From NCBI GenBank assembly GCA_001751005.1, contig MAXL01000204.1:1-17856 (forward strand): a DNA stretch of 17,856 nt, read 5' to 3'. The notes beneath the pieces were generated by a model. That model did not search any database, was not told the DNA's origin, and was given only the letters and a program-made list of their open reading frames with translations. A program made the position numbers and the translations under genes. This document shows, in pieces, positions 1-7,398 of the stretch. This DNA comes from Desulfobacterales bacterium S5133MH16 (GTDB lineage Bacteria > Desulfobacterota > Desulfobacteria > Desulfobacterales > UBA11574). Numbering within the stretch: position 1 is the stretch's first letter; every line of letters starts with the position of its first letter.

Positions 1-8
1 CATCAAAA

Positions 9-335
9 TTAAGCGGCTCTGCGTGTCTTTTTCTTCAGTTTGGTGATCCGGCGCCTGTAAATTTTTGCCATTTTACGATCATCATTTTTAATGGTTGCTT
101 CTCGATCCGCCTTCAGCGTTTTAATCTTTTTTTTAATTTCCCGGACCGAGGAATCAGTCTTTTTTGCTAAATCTTCTGTTATTCCTCTCGCCTTTTTTAT
201 TGCGCTGATAAGTTCAGCCTTGTTCATTCCATATACACCTGTTATCTCAGGTAGTTGTTTGCCAACCTCCCTCAATTCCTTGGCCGTCATTTTCTCCAGC
301 GGTTTTTCTTTTGCCTCTTTTTTCTTTCCACCCAT
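9..335 (-). CDS. Small lysine-rich protein with Rho N-terminal (SAP-like) domain
   Basis: This 108-residue protein is very basic. Residues 16-50 (from MTAKELREVGKQL to SAIKKARG) match the helix-turn-helix pattern of the Rho termination factor N-terminal/SAP-like fold, a small nucleic-acid-binding module. Residues 55-108 form a charged helical tail that ends in an Arg/Lys cluster (YRRRITKLKKKTRRAA). There is no signal peptide or membrane segment, so it is probably cytoplasmic and binds RNA or DNA. The ATG start has an AAGGAG ribosome site about 11 bases upstream (347-352 on the plus strand). It is separated from the slipin gene by 264 bases and is probably its own transcription unit. The fold assignment is from pattern recognition; the cellular role is unknown. 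It is not Rho itself, because the ATPase domain is absent. Confidence 0.8.
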   Translation of the reverse strand: MGGKKKEAKEKPLEKMTAKELREVGKQLPEITGVYGMNKAELISAIKKARGITEDLAKKTDSSVREIKKKIKTLKADREATIKNDDRKMAKIYRRRITKLKKKTRRAA

Positions 336-395
336 ATTCTGTAGATCTCCTTTTCTTGTATCATTTTAGCTTTTTTAAACAATTAGGTCAACGCA

Positions 396-462
396 GCATT
401 CAGTTGATCCGGTTTTTGGCGGGTCACTGTCTGAGACGTTAAAAACCGGATTGTCTGAATGC
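396..462. repeat. Long imperfect inverted repeat in the spacer upstream of the Rho-N-like gene
   Basis: The arms at 396-417 and 441-462 are complementary at 19 of 22 positions; the only mismatch is a three-base block (404-406 against 452-454). The inner core is ATCCGGTTTTT paired with AAAAACCGGAT, and the loop is 23 bases. It would fold into a strong hairpin 60-130 bases upstream of the minus-strand gene at 9-335. It could be a 5' leader structure, an operator, or a small palindromic repeat element. No T-run follows the hairpin on either strand in the usual terminator position. The rest of the 336-599 spacer shows nothing else clear. Confidence 0.7.
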
Positions 463-522
463 GATAAATTTTCTCAAAGGGCTAAATTAATACTTCTTCT
501 TTTCCTTTGTTTATAAAGCACA

Positions 523-545
523 AGCGGAGGCTGCAAACCCCCGCT
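523..545 (-). terminator. Possible terminator hairpin after the slipin gene
   Basis: AGCGGAGG (523-530) can pair with CCCCCGCT (538-545) around a 7-base loop, giving an 8-base GC-rich stem with one G-U pair. It lies 55 bases past the slipin stop. The sequence after it on the minus strand is only moderately T-rich (TTGTGCTTTAT), while a run of six Ts lies on its upstream side. It is therefore a weak candidate for the end of the murJ-slipin block. Confidence 0.35.
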
Positions 546-599
546 AAAAAAGTGACTTATAAACAATTTTTACATATTATGTCAATAAATAGATGACCG

Positions 600-1367
600 T
601 TATTCTCCCTTACCTTTTTTCTCTTTATCCATAAGCTCAAAGAACGGCCTGAAAAGATCAATAGGGAACGGAAAGATTGTGGTTGTATTTTGCTCGGCAG
701 ACATCTCCTGCATGGTCTGGAGATATCTAAGCTGTAGAGCAATGGGATGTTCACTAATAATTTCAGCAGCCTCAGCCAGCTTGTTTGCGGCCTGGAATTC
801 ACCGTCTGCATTGATTATTTTGGCACGTCGTTCCCTCTCCGCCTCGGCCTGCTTGGCCATGGACCGCTGCATCTCCTGGGGCAAATCGATATGCTTGAGC
901 TCCACCGTCGTGACCTTTATACCCCACGGGTCCGTATGCATATCCAGAATTTCCTGAAGCTCAGAATTAATCTTTTCCCTTGCAGATAACAGTTCATCTA
1001 GTTCTGCCTGACCGCATACGCTCCGTAACGTTGTCTGTGCCAGCTGTGACATTGCATAATTGTATTCTTCCACTTCGATAACCGCTTTTATGGGTTCAAT
1101 GACCCTAAAATAGATAACGGCATTTACCTTTACGGAAACATTGTCCTTGGTGATAACGTCCTGGGGATCAACATCCATGACCACAAGACGCATACTTACC
1201 TTTACCATTTTGTCAACAATCGGGATAAGGATGATCAGCCCGGGACCTTTTGCCTTTATCACCCTCCCAAGCCTGAATATAACCCCTCGTTCATACTCGT
1301 TTAAAATGCGTATGGCCGCAGACAGAAAAAAAACAGTCAGTATAATTATGGCGATTACCGTATACAT
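600..1367 (-). CDS. Slipin, stomatin-like SPFH/Band 7 membrane protein
   Basis: This 255-residue protein has the bacterial slipin layout. One N-terminal membrane segment (about residues 2-19) is followed by the SPFH/Band 7 domain (about 24-190), with the typical ERGVIFRLGRV opening and a GPGLIILIP turn. A charged helical stretch (MQRSMAKQAEAERERRAKII) precedes a short C-terminal hydrophobic part (IFPFPIDLFRPF). Slipins oligomerise on the membrane and are thought to organise microdomains and to be processed by, or to work with, their NfeD protease partner. The upstream nfeD stop overlaps this start as TAATG. A GAAAGGAGC ribosome site lies inside the end of nfeD, so the two are almost certainly translationally coupled. 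Length is normal for the family. The physiological role in this organism is not known. Confidence 0.93.
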   Translation of the reverse strand: MYTVIAIIILTVFFLSAAIRILNEYERGVIFRLGRVIKAKGPGLIILIPIVDKMVKVSMRLVVMDVDPQDVITKDNVSVKVNAVIYFRVIEPIKAVIEVEEYNYAMSQLAQTTLRSVCGQAELDELLSAREKINSELQEILDMHTDPWGIKVTTVELKHIDLPQEMQRSMAKQAEAERERRAKIINADGEFQAANKLAEAAEIISEHPIALQLRYLQTMQEMSAEQNTTTIFPFPIDLFRPFFELMDKEKKGKGE

Positions 1368-2653
1368 TATATGCTCCTTTCAACCGGTTCCACTTCAAGA
1401 ACAAGATTAACGACCTTTACAACCCGGACCCTGGCACCGGTTTGGATTGGATCTTTTGAGGTTGCTTTCCACAGTTCTCCGTGCACAAACACCTTGCCTT
1501 CAGGCATGAGAGCTTCTCTTACCACTCCTATTTCCCCGATCAGGCCTCGTGCACCTGTTCTCGGTTTATACAGATGTGATTTAAAAACAAGGCCTGAAAT
1601 AACCACAAAAAAGCCTGAAACCAGAACAATGGTCGGTATGAGCACTTCCCATGACAGTCTCATACCGGCGCCGCTGTTTTCAAATAACATAATAGAGCCG
1701 AGCAAAAGCGAAGTAATGCCCGCTATACTCAAAAGCCCGTAACTGGCAATCTTCATCTCCATAATAAAAAAAATAAGGGCAAGAACGATAAGGAGAAATC
1801 CTGCATAGTTAACCGGTATGGTCTGAAATGCAAAGAACGCCAGAATAATGGAAATCCCGCCGACAACCCCGGGAAGAACAGCGCCGGGGTGTGACAATTC
1901 AAAATAAAGACCGGCAAGGCCGATCATCATAAGAATATACGCAATATTAGGATTGCTGATGGTCTTTAAAATTTTAGTCCTTAAATCCTCTTTCAGTAAA
2001 ATCTTTTTGACATTTTCGAGTTTTAAAACCCCTTTGTCTTGGATTTTGCGACCGTTGATCTGATGGATCAGATCATCTATGTCTTTTGCCACAATATCTA
2101 TGACATTTGCTTTTAGGGCCTCGGTTTCCGTCACGGAAATGCTTTTCCGGACAGCCTTTTCAACCCAATCGGCATTTCTTCCCTTTTTTTTGGCGATACT
2201 CCTTGCATAGGCCGCCATGTCATTTATCACCTTTTCGGACATAGCGCCGCTGATTTCCTTGCCGCCGGCCCCCACCGGATGCGCAGCACCGATGTTTGTT
2301 CCCGGCGCCATGGCTGCAATGTCTGCCGCCATCGTGATCATTACGCCTGCGGAAGCAGCCCTGGCCCCGCTCGGGGCCACATAAATCACAACCGGGACCT
2401 TGCTTGCAAAAATTGCCATTACAATTTCACGCATGGAGTCGGCAAGACCACCCGGCGTGTCAAGCTCGATGATAATACATGAAACGCTTTCCTTCGAAGC
2501 TCTGGTAATCCCTTTTTTCAAAAAATCAGCTGCCGGCGGACTGATGGGACCCGACATCCGGATAATATAGACCTCATTTACTGCTGTGGAACCGTTTCCG
2601 GGACAGCAGAATAATAACAGCGACAGTGCTAATATAATATGTATATATTTCAT
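1367..2653 (-). CDS. NfeD-family membrane serine protease (ClpP class)
   Basis: This is the long form of NfeD. It has an N-terminal signal peptide (KYIHIILALSLLLFCC), a ClpP-like serine protease domain (about residues 28-200 counted from the TTG at 2659), four or five membrane helices (about 238-360) and a C-terminal OB-fold NfeD domain (about 370-428). The likely nucleophile is Ser103 in RAASAGVMI. The catalytic Lys of the Ser-Lys dyad is probably among Lys157-159 in SIAKKKGRN. By homology with the archaeal 1510-N protease, it should cut hydrophobic C-terminal segments of its slipin partner, encoded directly downstream. I chose the ATG at 2653; an in-frame TTG at 2659 would add two residues, and neither has a clear ribosome site. 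The 57 AT-rich bases upstream separate it from the uracil-DNA glycosylase gene and could hold a promoter, but no good match was found. Confidence 0.93.
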   Translation of the reverse strand: MKYIHIILALSLLLFCCPGNGSTAVNEVYIIRMSGPISPPAADFLKKGITRASKESVSCIIIELDTPGGLADSMREIVMAIFASKVPVVIYVAPSGARAASAGVMITMAADIAAMAPGTNIGAAHPVGAGGKEISGAMSEKVINDMAAYARSIAKKKGRNADWVEKAVRKSISVTETEALKANVIDIVAKDIDDLIHQINGRKIQDKGVLKLENVKKILLKEDLRTKILKTISNPNIAYILMMIGLAGLYFELSHPGAVLPGVVGGISIILAFFAFQTIPVNYAGFLLIVLALIFFIMEMKIASYGLLSIAGITSLLLGSIMLFENSGAGMRLSWEVLIPTIVLVSGFFVVISGLVFKSHLYKPRTGARGLIGEIGVVREALMPEGKVFVHGELWKATSKDPIQTGARVRVVKVVNLVLEVEPVERSI

Positions 2654-2710
2654 ATTCAAAGTTTTATAACATACTGAAATAATTAAACTATAAAATTTAC
2701 AAATAAGCGC

Positions 2711-3406
2711 CTAAGTATCCAATGCCTTCATCAATTTTTTCATATCTTCCCAGACATCACGCTTTTTGCCGGGGTTGCGAAGAAGATAGGCCGGATGATA
2801 TGTGGGCAAAACCCGTATCCCGTTGTAATCATGAAAATGCCCTTTGAGTTTTGAAATAGGCATGGTTGTTTCAAGCAGTGCCTGTGCGGCAAATGCCCCC
2901 AGGGCACATATAACATCCGGCTTTATGGCCGCAAGCTGACGCTTTAAAAAAGGCAAACATACCTCTATTTCGTCCGGCAGGGGATTTCTGTTCCCCGGCG
3001 GGCGACACTTTATGATATTACATATATAAACCTGCTCGCGGGTATACTTTATGGCCTCTATTATCTTTGTAAGAAGACGGCCGGCAGCCCCGATAAAAGG
3101 TTCCCCTTTTTGATCCTCATCATAGCCCGGACCTTCACCCACAAATACCAGTCTTGCATGAGGATCACCGGCACCAAAAACAATATTTTTTCGGCTTTCC
3201 GAAAGCCGGCAGCGGCGACATTCACCCAGATCGATTCGAATCGCCTCCAGGGTTTCCAGTGAACGTGCCTGTTTATGCCCCCAACATTCCATTATTTTAA
3301 GGCTTTCCTTTGAACAGTTAAAACCACGACAACCGGTTTGGGATAGAAATCGGAAGGTTTCGCAGAGTTCTTCTATGGCCGTATCAAAATCGTTTTTATA
3401 AGACAT
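2711..3406 (-). CDS. Family 4 (UDGa) Fe-S uracil-DNA glycosylase
   Basis: This enzyme removes uracil from DNA to start base-excision repair. Four cysteines, 63, 66, 134 and 150, have exactly the family spacing (3, 68, 16) for the 4Fe-4S cluster. Motif 1 is GEGPGYDED (90-98), family consensus GEAPG; the conserved KCRPPGNRNPLPDE follows at 133-146, and motif 2 is YHPAYLL (203-209). Relative to the short thermophile enzymes there is an N-terminal extension of about 49 residues with extra cysteines at 15, 26, 31 and 41. The start overlaps the coaBC stop by 11 bases, so it is expressed with coaBC; no strong ribosome site is visible, which suggests coupling. A phage-polymerase-type UDG domain annotation would describe the same superfamily. 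Confidence 0.93.
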   Translation of the reverse strand: MSYKNDFDTAIEELCETFRFLSQTGCRGFNCSKESLKIMECWGHKQARSLETLEAIRIDLGECRRCRLSESRKNIVFGAGDPHARLVFVGEGPGYDEDQKGEPFIGAAGRLLTKIIEAIKYTREQVYICNIIKCRPPGNRNPLPDEIEVCLPFLKRQLAAIKPDVICALGAFAAQALLETTMPISKLKGHFHDYNGIRVLPTYHPAYLLRNPGKKRDVWEDMKKLMKALDT

Positions 3407-4628
3407 TTGTATCAGCAGGTTTTTGTTTGTGGCTACCTATCCTTATTATTCGATCCAGAAGAATATGGGCGACATCATCTTTTTGCATTTCAGGAATAGC
3501 TTCTTTTGTGCCGTCTCTATAAAACAGGGTCACCGTATTGGTGTCAACACCAAAACCCGAATCGGGACGCCCCACGAGATTTCCCACAATAATATCAAGA
3601 TTTTTTTCAACCAGTTTTTTTTCGGCATACGCTTCAAGGTTTTCCGTTTCCGCAGCAAACCCAACGAGTATGCGGTCTTTTTTTCTCCTCCCAACCTCTT
3701 TCAAAATATCCTGGGTTTTTTCCAGTGACAAAATGAGTTCATCCTTTCCTTTTTTGATCTTCTGTCCGCACGGCTCCTTTGGGCGATAATCAGAAACCGC
3801 TGCTGTCTTAATAATTATTTCAGAATTTTTCATGTGGTCAAATACGGCAAGAGCCATGTCCCGGGCCGTGTCGACCCTGACAACCGTCACGTTATTTGGA
3901 TCGGGAAGACTTGTGGGGCCGGTTATCAAAACAATATCGCCTCCCCTTTGTTCCGCAGCCCTTGCAACCGCAAAGCCCATCTTGCCGGAAGAAGGATTGC
4001 TGATGAACCGAACCGGATCGATAAATTCGCGGGTCGGGCCGGCGGTTACCAGTATCCTTTTACCTTTCATATCTTTGGGCGAAAGATAGAACAACAGCCT
4101 GTCAAGTATATCTTCGGGTTCAGGAAGGCGGCCGGGTCCGGTAGTGCCGCAAGCAAGCTCCCCTGATTCCGGTTCTATGACAAAGTGCCCATCGGATTTG
4201 AGCCTCTCAAGATTCCTCCGAACCGCTTTTGCTTCAAACATATTCGTGTTCATGGCAGGGCAGATGATCACCGGGCATGTTACCGCCAGAATGAAAGTGC
4301 TCAGCGCATCATCGGCAATACCGTGGGCGATCTTGCCGATAATATTTGCCGTTGCCGGTGCAATAATCACCGCATCCGCTTGGTTCGCCCAATCGATATG
4401 CCTGATGGAAGCGTCATCCACCGTTTCAAAGAGACCGGTACACACCGGTTGACGCGATAAGGCCCAAAAAGTTAGAGGCTTCACAAACTCTGAGGCGTTT
4501 TTAGTCATAATGACCCTGACGTTCGCCTCCTCCTTGATAAGGATCCTTAAAAGCTCCACGCTCTTGTATGCGGCAATCCCTCCGGATACACCCAGTACGA
4601 TATTTTTATTATTGATTATACGTTTCAT
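3396..4628 (-). CDS. coaBC: Bifunctional phosphopantothenoylcysteine decarboxylase / phosphopantothenate-cysteine ligase
   Basis: This enzyme catalyses two consecutive steps of coenzyme A synthesis: ligation of cysteine to 4'-phosphopantothenate using CTP, then FMN-dependent decarboxylation to 4'-phosphopantetheine. The N-terminal CoaC half (1-185) shows GVSGGIAAYKSVELLR, the catalytic His77 in RHIDWANQAD, the PAMNTNM clamp (about 124-130) and catalytic Cys160 in ELACGTTGPGR. The CoaB half (189-400) shows TAGPTREFIDPVRFISN, SSGKMG, KTAAVSDYRPKE, KIKKGKDEL with the conserved lysine, and GFAAETEN. At 410 residues it is full length. Its ATG overlaps the TPR gene stop as ATGA, and its end overlaps the uracil-DNA glycosylase start. 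Confidence 0.97.
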   Translation of the reverse strand: MKRIINNKNIVLGVSGGIAAYKSVELLRILIKEEANVRVIMTKNASEFVKPLTFWALSRQPVCTGLFETVDDASIRHIDWANQADAVIIAPATANIIGKIAHGIADDALSTFILAVTCPVIICPAMNTNMFEAKAVRRNLERLKSDGHFVIEPESGELACGTTGPGRLPEPEDILDRLLFYLSPKDMKGKRILVTAGPTREFIDPVRFISNPSSGKMGFAVARAAEQRGGDIVLITGPTSLPDPNNVTVVRVDTARDMALAVFDHMKNSEIIIKTAAVSDYRPKEPCGQKIKKGKDELILSLEKTQDILKEVGRRKKDRILVGFAAETENLEAYAEKKLVEKNLDIIVGNLVGRPDSGFGVDTNTVTLFYRDGTKEAIPEMQKDDVAHILLDRIIRIGSHKQKPADTNVL

Positions 4629-4918
4629 TTCTCGCCATCGATATAACTTTTTAATTTATTAAGCTTTTGCATGCCGTTATACTTTAGCAAAAGATCGATC
4701 CATTCACTGAACAGAAAGAAAAGATTCTCTCGATCTTTATCAAAGCCCTTGCTCTCAATTTCGGAAAGCGCATCAATAAGATCCTGGCGACCCGGGTCTT
4801 TTTTCAATAGGTAGTTATAGATTTCTGCCGCTTTACCCAAATTGCCCTGGCCGGCATAGACTTTTGCCATTGTCCGGGTATAGAATACGTCATCTTTCAT
4901 CAATTTATGGATGGACAC
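4625..4918 (-). CDS. Small TPR-repeat protein between ftsB-like gene and coaBC
   Basis: This 97-residue soluble protein has one recognisable tetratricopeptide-type helix pair at about residues 12-45 (YTRTMAKVYAGQGNLGKAAE continuing to LLKKDPGR). A further helical segment at 65-93 contains the hydrophobic patch NLFFLFSEWIDLLLKY. A single TPR usually serves as a protein-binding surface. It starts with GTG inside the ftsB-like stop (TAGTG) and ends in an ATGA overlap with coaBC, so its translation is coupled on both sides. Its conserved-looking place between an envelope division protein and coaBC suggests a partner role in envelope work, but that is inference. An internal ATG at codon 7 is an alternative start. 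Confidence 0.85.
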   Translation of the reverse strand: MSIHKLMKDDVFYTRTMAKVYAGQGNLGKAAEIYNYLLKKDPGRQDLIDALSEIESKGFDKDRENLFFLFSEWIDLLLKYNGMQKLNKLKSYIDGEK

Positions 4919-5214
4919 TAGTTAGCTGTTTTACCTTTCTTTACCTTGATCACAACCTCGTCTTTACCAATCACGCCAAGTTCCTTCCGGGCCAGATTCT
5001 CCACATATTCGGGATCAGTCTTTAATCTTTCTATTTCGCGACATAAGAAAAGGTTTTGCTGGATCAGTTCAGCATTTTTTTTTGACAGACCGTCTCTTTC
5101 CGCTTTCAGCCGGTTTAAATCAGCAAGACCATTATCACCGAATAAAATAAACATTAGCAACAAAAACATTACCACTATTGCAGCAGCAAGCAGAATGTTT
5201 TTCTTTGAAATCAC
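4918..5214 (-). CDS. FtsB/DivIC-type septum formation initiator
   Basis: This 98-residue bitopic protein has a short cytoplasmic N-terminus, one membrane helix (about 7-26), a periplasmic coiled coil (about 30-66, LKAERDGLSKKNAELIQQN) and the family C-terminal signature DPEYVENLARKELGVI with KDEVVIKV. Proteins of this family join FtsL and FtsQ in the divisome and signal to FtsWI for septal peptidoglycan synthesis. The start is GTG and overlaps the murJ stop by four bases (GTGA). Pairing with murJ fits a cell-wall role; the better-known proteobacterial ftsB sits elsewhere (next to ispD). FtsB and DivIC cannot be separated on sequence alone here, so no symbol is given. Confidence 0.9.
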   Translation of the reverse strand: MISKKNILLAAAIVVMFLLLMFILFGDNGLADLNRLKAERDGLSKKNAELIQQNLFLCREIERLKTDPEYVENLARKELGVIGKDEVVIKVKKGKTAN

Positions 5215-6803
5215 TTTTTATCTTTCCCCTTCCCGGCTAATGCCAGAACATTTCTTAGTTCCGCGCTCTTAAGCAATAAGGAAAAAGAACCATAGAGAAT
5301 CAACCCGGTCACGATACTTCCCATGAGCCCGAAGAAAAGGCCGTATAATGTCCCGTCTTCAGAGGGAATAATCAATAGCGCAGTGGCCCAGACAACAGCC
5401 CCCATAATCCCTGAACAAATCATTGTTTTACAGGCGGACTCGGTAATACTCTTCAAGCCCAGCGCACCGAGTTTTGTCCTCAAGGCCCGAACAAGAAGTC
5501 CCAGGTTCAACATTGAAGCAAGGGACGTTGAGAGCGCAAGCCCACCGTGTCCCATGGGTCCCATAAGAATGACTCCGAGTATGATATTGGCGCAAACCGA
5601 TACTATAGCCATTCGTACCGGCGTTTTTGTGTCCTGTAATGCATAAAACGTGGAAACAACAATCCGTACCGCTGAAAAAGCCCAGAGACCTACACTATAA
5701 TACAAAAGCGCGTATGCAGTCAAACGTGTGGTTTCCGAATCAAAAGCCCCTCTTTTAAATAACAGTGCAACAATAGGTTCCCTTAAAACGATCAGGCCGA
5801 CCATTGAAGGGATGGTGATAAAAAAAACCATTCTCATGGCGTATGAAAATGTATCCCTGACAGCCTGTAAATCTTTTTCCGCCGCCTGCCTGGAAAGAGT
5901 CGGCAGAACAGCAGTGGCCGCGGCTATCGCAAATATTCCCAGCGGAAACTGTACCAGTCGGTCCGCATAATAAAGATACGAAACACTCCCTTGGGCCAGT
6001 AGCGAGGCAAGCAGGGTCCCCACCAGGATGTTAATCTGATAAACAGCGGCGCCGAATATGGTGGGAACCATGAGCAGGCCGACCTTTTTTAGACCGGGGT
6101 GGTAAATATTTGCTTTTTGCCAGAAATAAAACCCTTTTTTTATAAGGAAGGGCGCCTGGAGTGCCAGTTGTAAAAATCCTCCGATCAGCACCCCGATGGC
6201 AATCCCGGTCACAGGATCAGCCATGTGAGGTGCAATTAAGAATACCGAGCCTATTATAGAAATGTTCAAAAAAACCGGGGCCAGGGCCGGTGCGGCGAAA
6301 TGACCGAGAACATTAAGTATCCCCATGCAAAGTGCAACAAGTCCGATGAAAAAAACATACGGAAACATGATACGGGTTAAAAGTACCGTAAGTGAATATT
6401 TTTCGGGTGAGGCGACAAATCCGGGAGCGATAACCCGGATGATAACTGGGGACAGCAAAATACCTGCAATAGCGGTGGCAACAAGCAACACGGAAAGGAG
6501 CCTTATGGCGGACCTTGCCATTTCAAAGGCATCCTCTTTCCCCCGCTGTGTAAGGTGTTCGGTAAAAATGGGAATAAAGGCAACGCTTAAAGAACCTTCG
6601 GCAAAAAGCCTTCTTAAAAGATTGGGAATTCTGAAAGCTACAAAAAAAGCATCCGAAACGAGACCGGCGCCAAAAAACCAAGCAATTACAACATCTCTTA
6701 TGAAACCGAAAATGCGGCTCAATAAAGTTGCTGATCCAACAACACCCGCAGCTTTTGTCACACGATGGTTTTCAGTAATTGGCTGATTTGTTGGTCGGTT
6801 CAT
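5211..6803 (-). CDS. murJ: Lipid II flippase MurJ (MviN family)
   Basis: MurJ moves lipid II, the peptidoglycan precursor, across the inner membrane. The 530-residue protein has the expected set of about 14 hydrophobic segments. The N-terminal MurJ signature is clear: LLSRIFGFIRDVVIAWFFGAG, then SDAFFVAFRIPNLLRRLFAEG. It contains the arginines known to be essential in the family (Arg30, Arg36, Arg64/65), plus Arg282 in YADRLVQFPLG in the central cavity. The first 14 residues (MNRPTNQPITENHR) are a hydrophilic extension. The ATG at 6803 lacks a strong ribosome site, and an in-frame GTG at 6761 is possible. It is the first gene of the minus-strand operon and is divergent from rpsT. No confident promoter could be picked in the AT-rich 6804-6890 stretch. 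Confidence 0.96.
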   Translation of the reverse strand: MNRPTNQPITENHRVTKAAGVVGSATLLSRIFGFIRDVVIAWFFGAGLVSDAFFVAFRIPNLLRRLFAEGSLSVAFIPIFTEHLTQRGKEDAFEMARSAIRLLSVLLVATAIAGILLSPVIIRVIAPGFVASPEKYSLTVLLTRIMFPYVFFIGLVALCMGILNVLGHFAAPALAPVFLNISIIGSVFLIAPHMADPVTGIAIGVLIGGFLQLALQAPFLIKKGFYFWQKANIYHPGLKKVGLLMVPTIFGAAVYQINILVGTLLASLLAQGSVSYLYYADRLVQFPLGIFAIAAATAVLPTLSRQAAEKDLQAVRDTFSYAMRMVFFITIPSMVGLIVLREPIVALLFKRGAFDSETTRLTAYALLYYSVGLWAFSAVRIVVSTFYALQDTKTPVRMAIVSVCANIILGVILMGPMGHGGLALSTSLASMLNLGLLVRALRTKLGALGLKSITESACKTMICSGIMGAVVWATALLIIPSEDGTLYGLFFGLMGSIVTGLILYGSFSLLLKSAELRNVLALAGKGKDKK

Positions 6804-6895
6804 TGTTGATTTGACGTCTCTGGAATTCTACAACTTATTGATAATACAGGTTTTTTAATTGCAACATGTTTATACCATCCATTACTCCACTATTC

Positions 6896-6978
6896 CCTCC
6901 GGGGCGTAGGCCCTGTGGGCCGGAGGCCAATTGGGCCTGCCCGCTCGTGCCTTGCAATGGCAGGCGGGGCGAAACCCC
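6896..6978. repeat. GC-rich palindromic element between murJ and rpsT
   Basis: A GC-rich patch sits in an AT-rich spacer and contains several stems. CCTCCGG (6896-6902) pairs with CCGGAGG (6920-6926). Inside it, GGCCC (6909-6913) can pair with GGGCC (6917-6921) as an alternative fold. GCCTGCC (6935-6941) pairs with GGCAGGC (6959-6965), and GGGG (6966-6969) pairs with CCCC (6975-6978) around CGAAA. This resembles dispersed REP-like extragenic palindromes. Only one copy lies in the window, so its repeat status is an inference. Confidence 0.5.
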
Positions 6979-7008
6979 CAAGTTCGAATTGCCGAGTCAA
7001 AATAAAGC

Positions 7009-7037
7009 TTGACATATTTTCAGTGAATCTGTAATTA
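7009..7037 (+). promoter_or_regulatory. Candidate promoter for rpsT
   Basis: A perfect -35 hexamer TTGACA (7009-7014) is followed after 17 bases by TAATTA (7032-7037), a weak -10. A second AT-rich box, TATAAT at 7051-7056, lies further down without a matched -35. The -35 is convincing; the choice of -10 is not. Confidence 0.4.
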
Positions 7038-7064
7038 GTATGTTTTTATTTATAATATTAGATC

Positions 7065-7072
7065 GAAAGGAG
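7065..7072 (+). promoter_or_regulatory. Ribosome binding site that fixes the TTG start of rpsT
   Basis: GAAAGGAG ends 9 bases before the TTG at 7082. The in-frame ATG at 7040 lies upstream of this site and has no ribosome site of its own, so TTG is the real start. Confidence 0.85.
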
Positions 7073-7081
7073 CTTATAAAG

Positions 7082-7348
7082 TTGGCTAATCATAAATCTG
7101 CGATAAAACGTGCGCGCCAGAACGAAAAAAGGCGCATGCGCAACAAATCTACGAAAACAAGGATAAAGAATATCGTCAAGAGCGTACGATTCACTGTTAG
7201 CGAAAAATCCAATGAAGCAGCACTGGCTGAACTCAATATTGCAAAATCAACAATCGATAATGCAGCAAAAAAGGGTGTGATCCACGGAAAAGCCGCATCT
7301 CGAAAAATTTCCCGCCTCTCCAGACTTGTAAACAGCATCTCGGCCTAA
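7082..7348 (+). CDS. rpsT: 30S ribosomal protein S20
   Basis: From the TTG start the product is 88 residues and begins ANHKSAIKRARQNEKRR after the initiator, the classic S20 N-terminus that binds 16S rRNA. It continues with KTRIKNIVKSV and ends IHGKAASRKISRLSRLVNSI. S20 helps 30S assembly and packs against the 5' and 3' minor domains of 16S rRNA. An ATG 42 bases upstream would add a non-homologous hydrophobic leader and is rejected. In E. coli, rpsT also starts with UUG, and this weak start is part of its translational autocontrol, so the same may hold here. It is a single-gene unit, divergent from murJ and convergent with lptE. Confidence 0.97.
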   Translation: MANHKSAIKRARQNEKRRMRNKSTKTRIKNIVKSVRFTVSEKSNEAALAELNIAKSTIDNAAKKGVIHGKAASRKISRLSRLVNSISA

Positions 7349-7398
7349 CCCGGATTTCTAACGGGTGAACCGTCGGAAAGCCTAGCGCTCTAAACAAA

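Noticed and set aside
1371..1742. Plus-strand open frame of 123 codons opposite nfeD
   Set aside because: Shadow of the conserved nfeD gene with no support of its own.
6804..6895. murJ promoter on the minus strand
   Set aside because: TTGCAA and TATTAT boxes are present but only 12 bases apart; no acceptable pair was found.
7040..7081. ATG-started N-terminal extension of S20
   Set aside because: No ribosome site, hydrophobic non-S20 residues, and the good ribosome site lies after this ATG.
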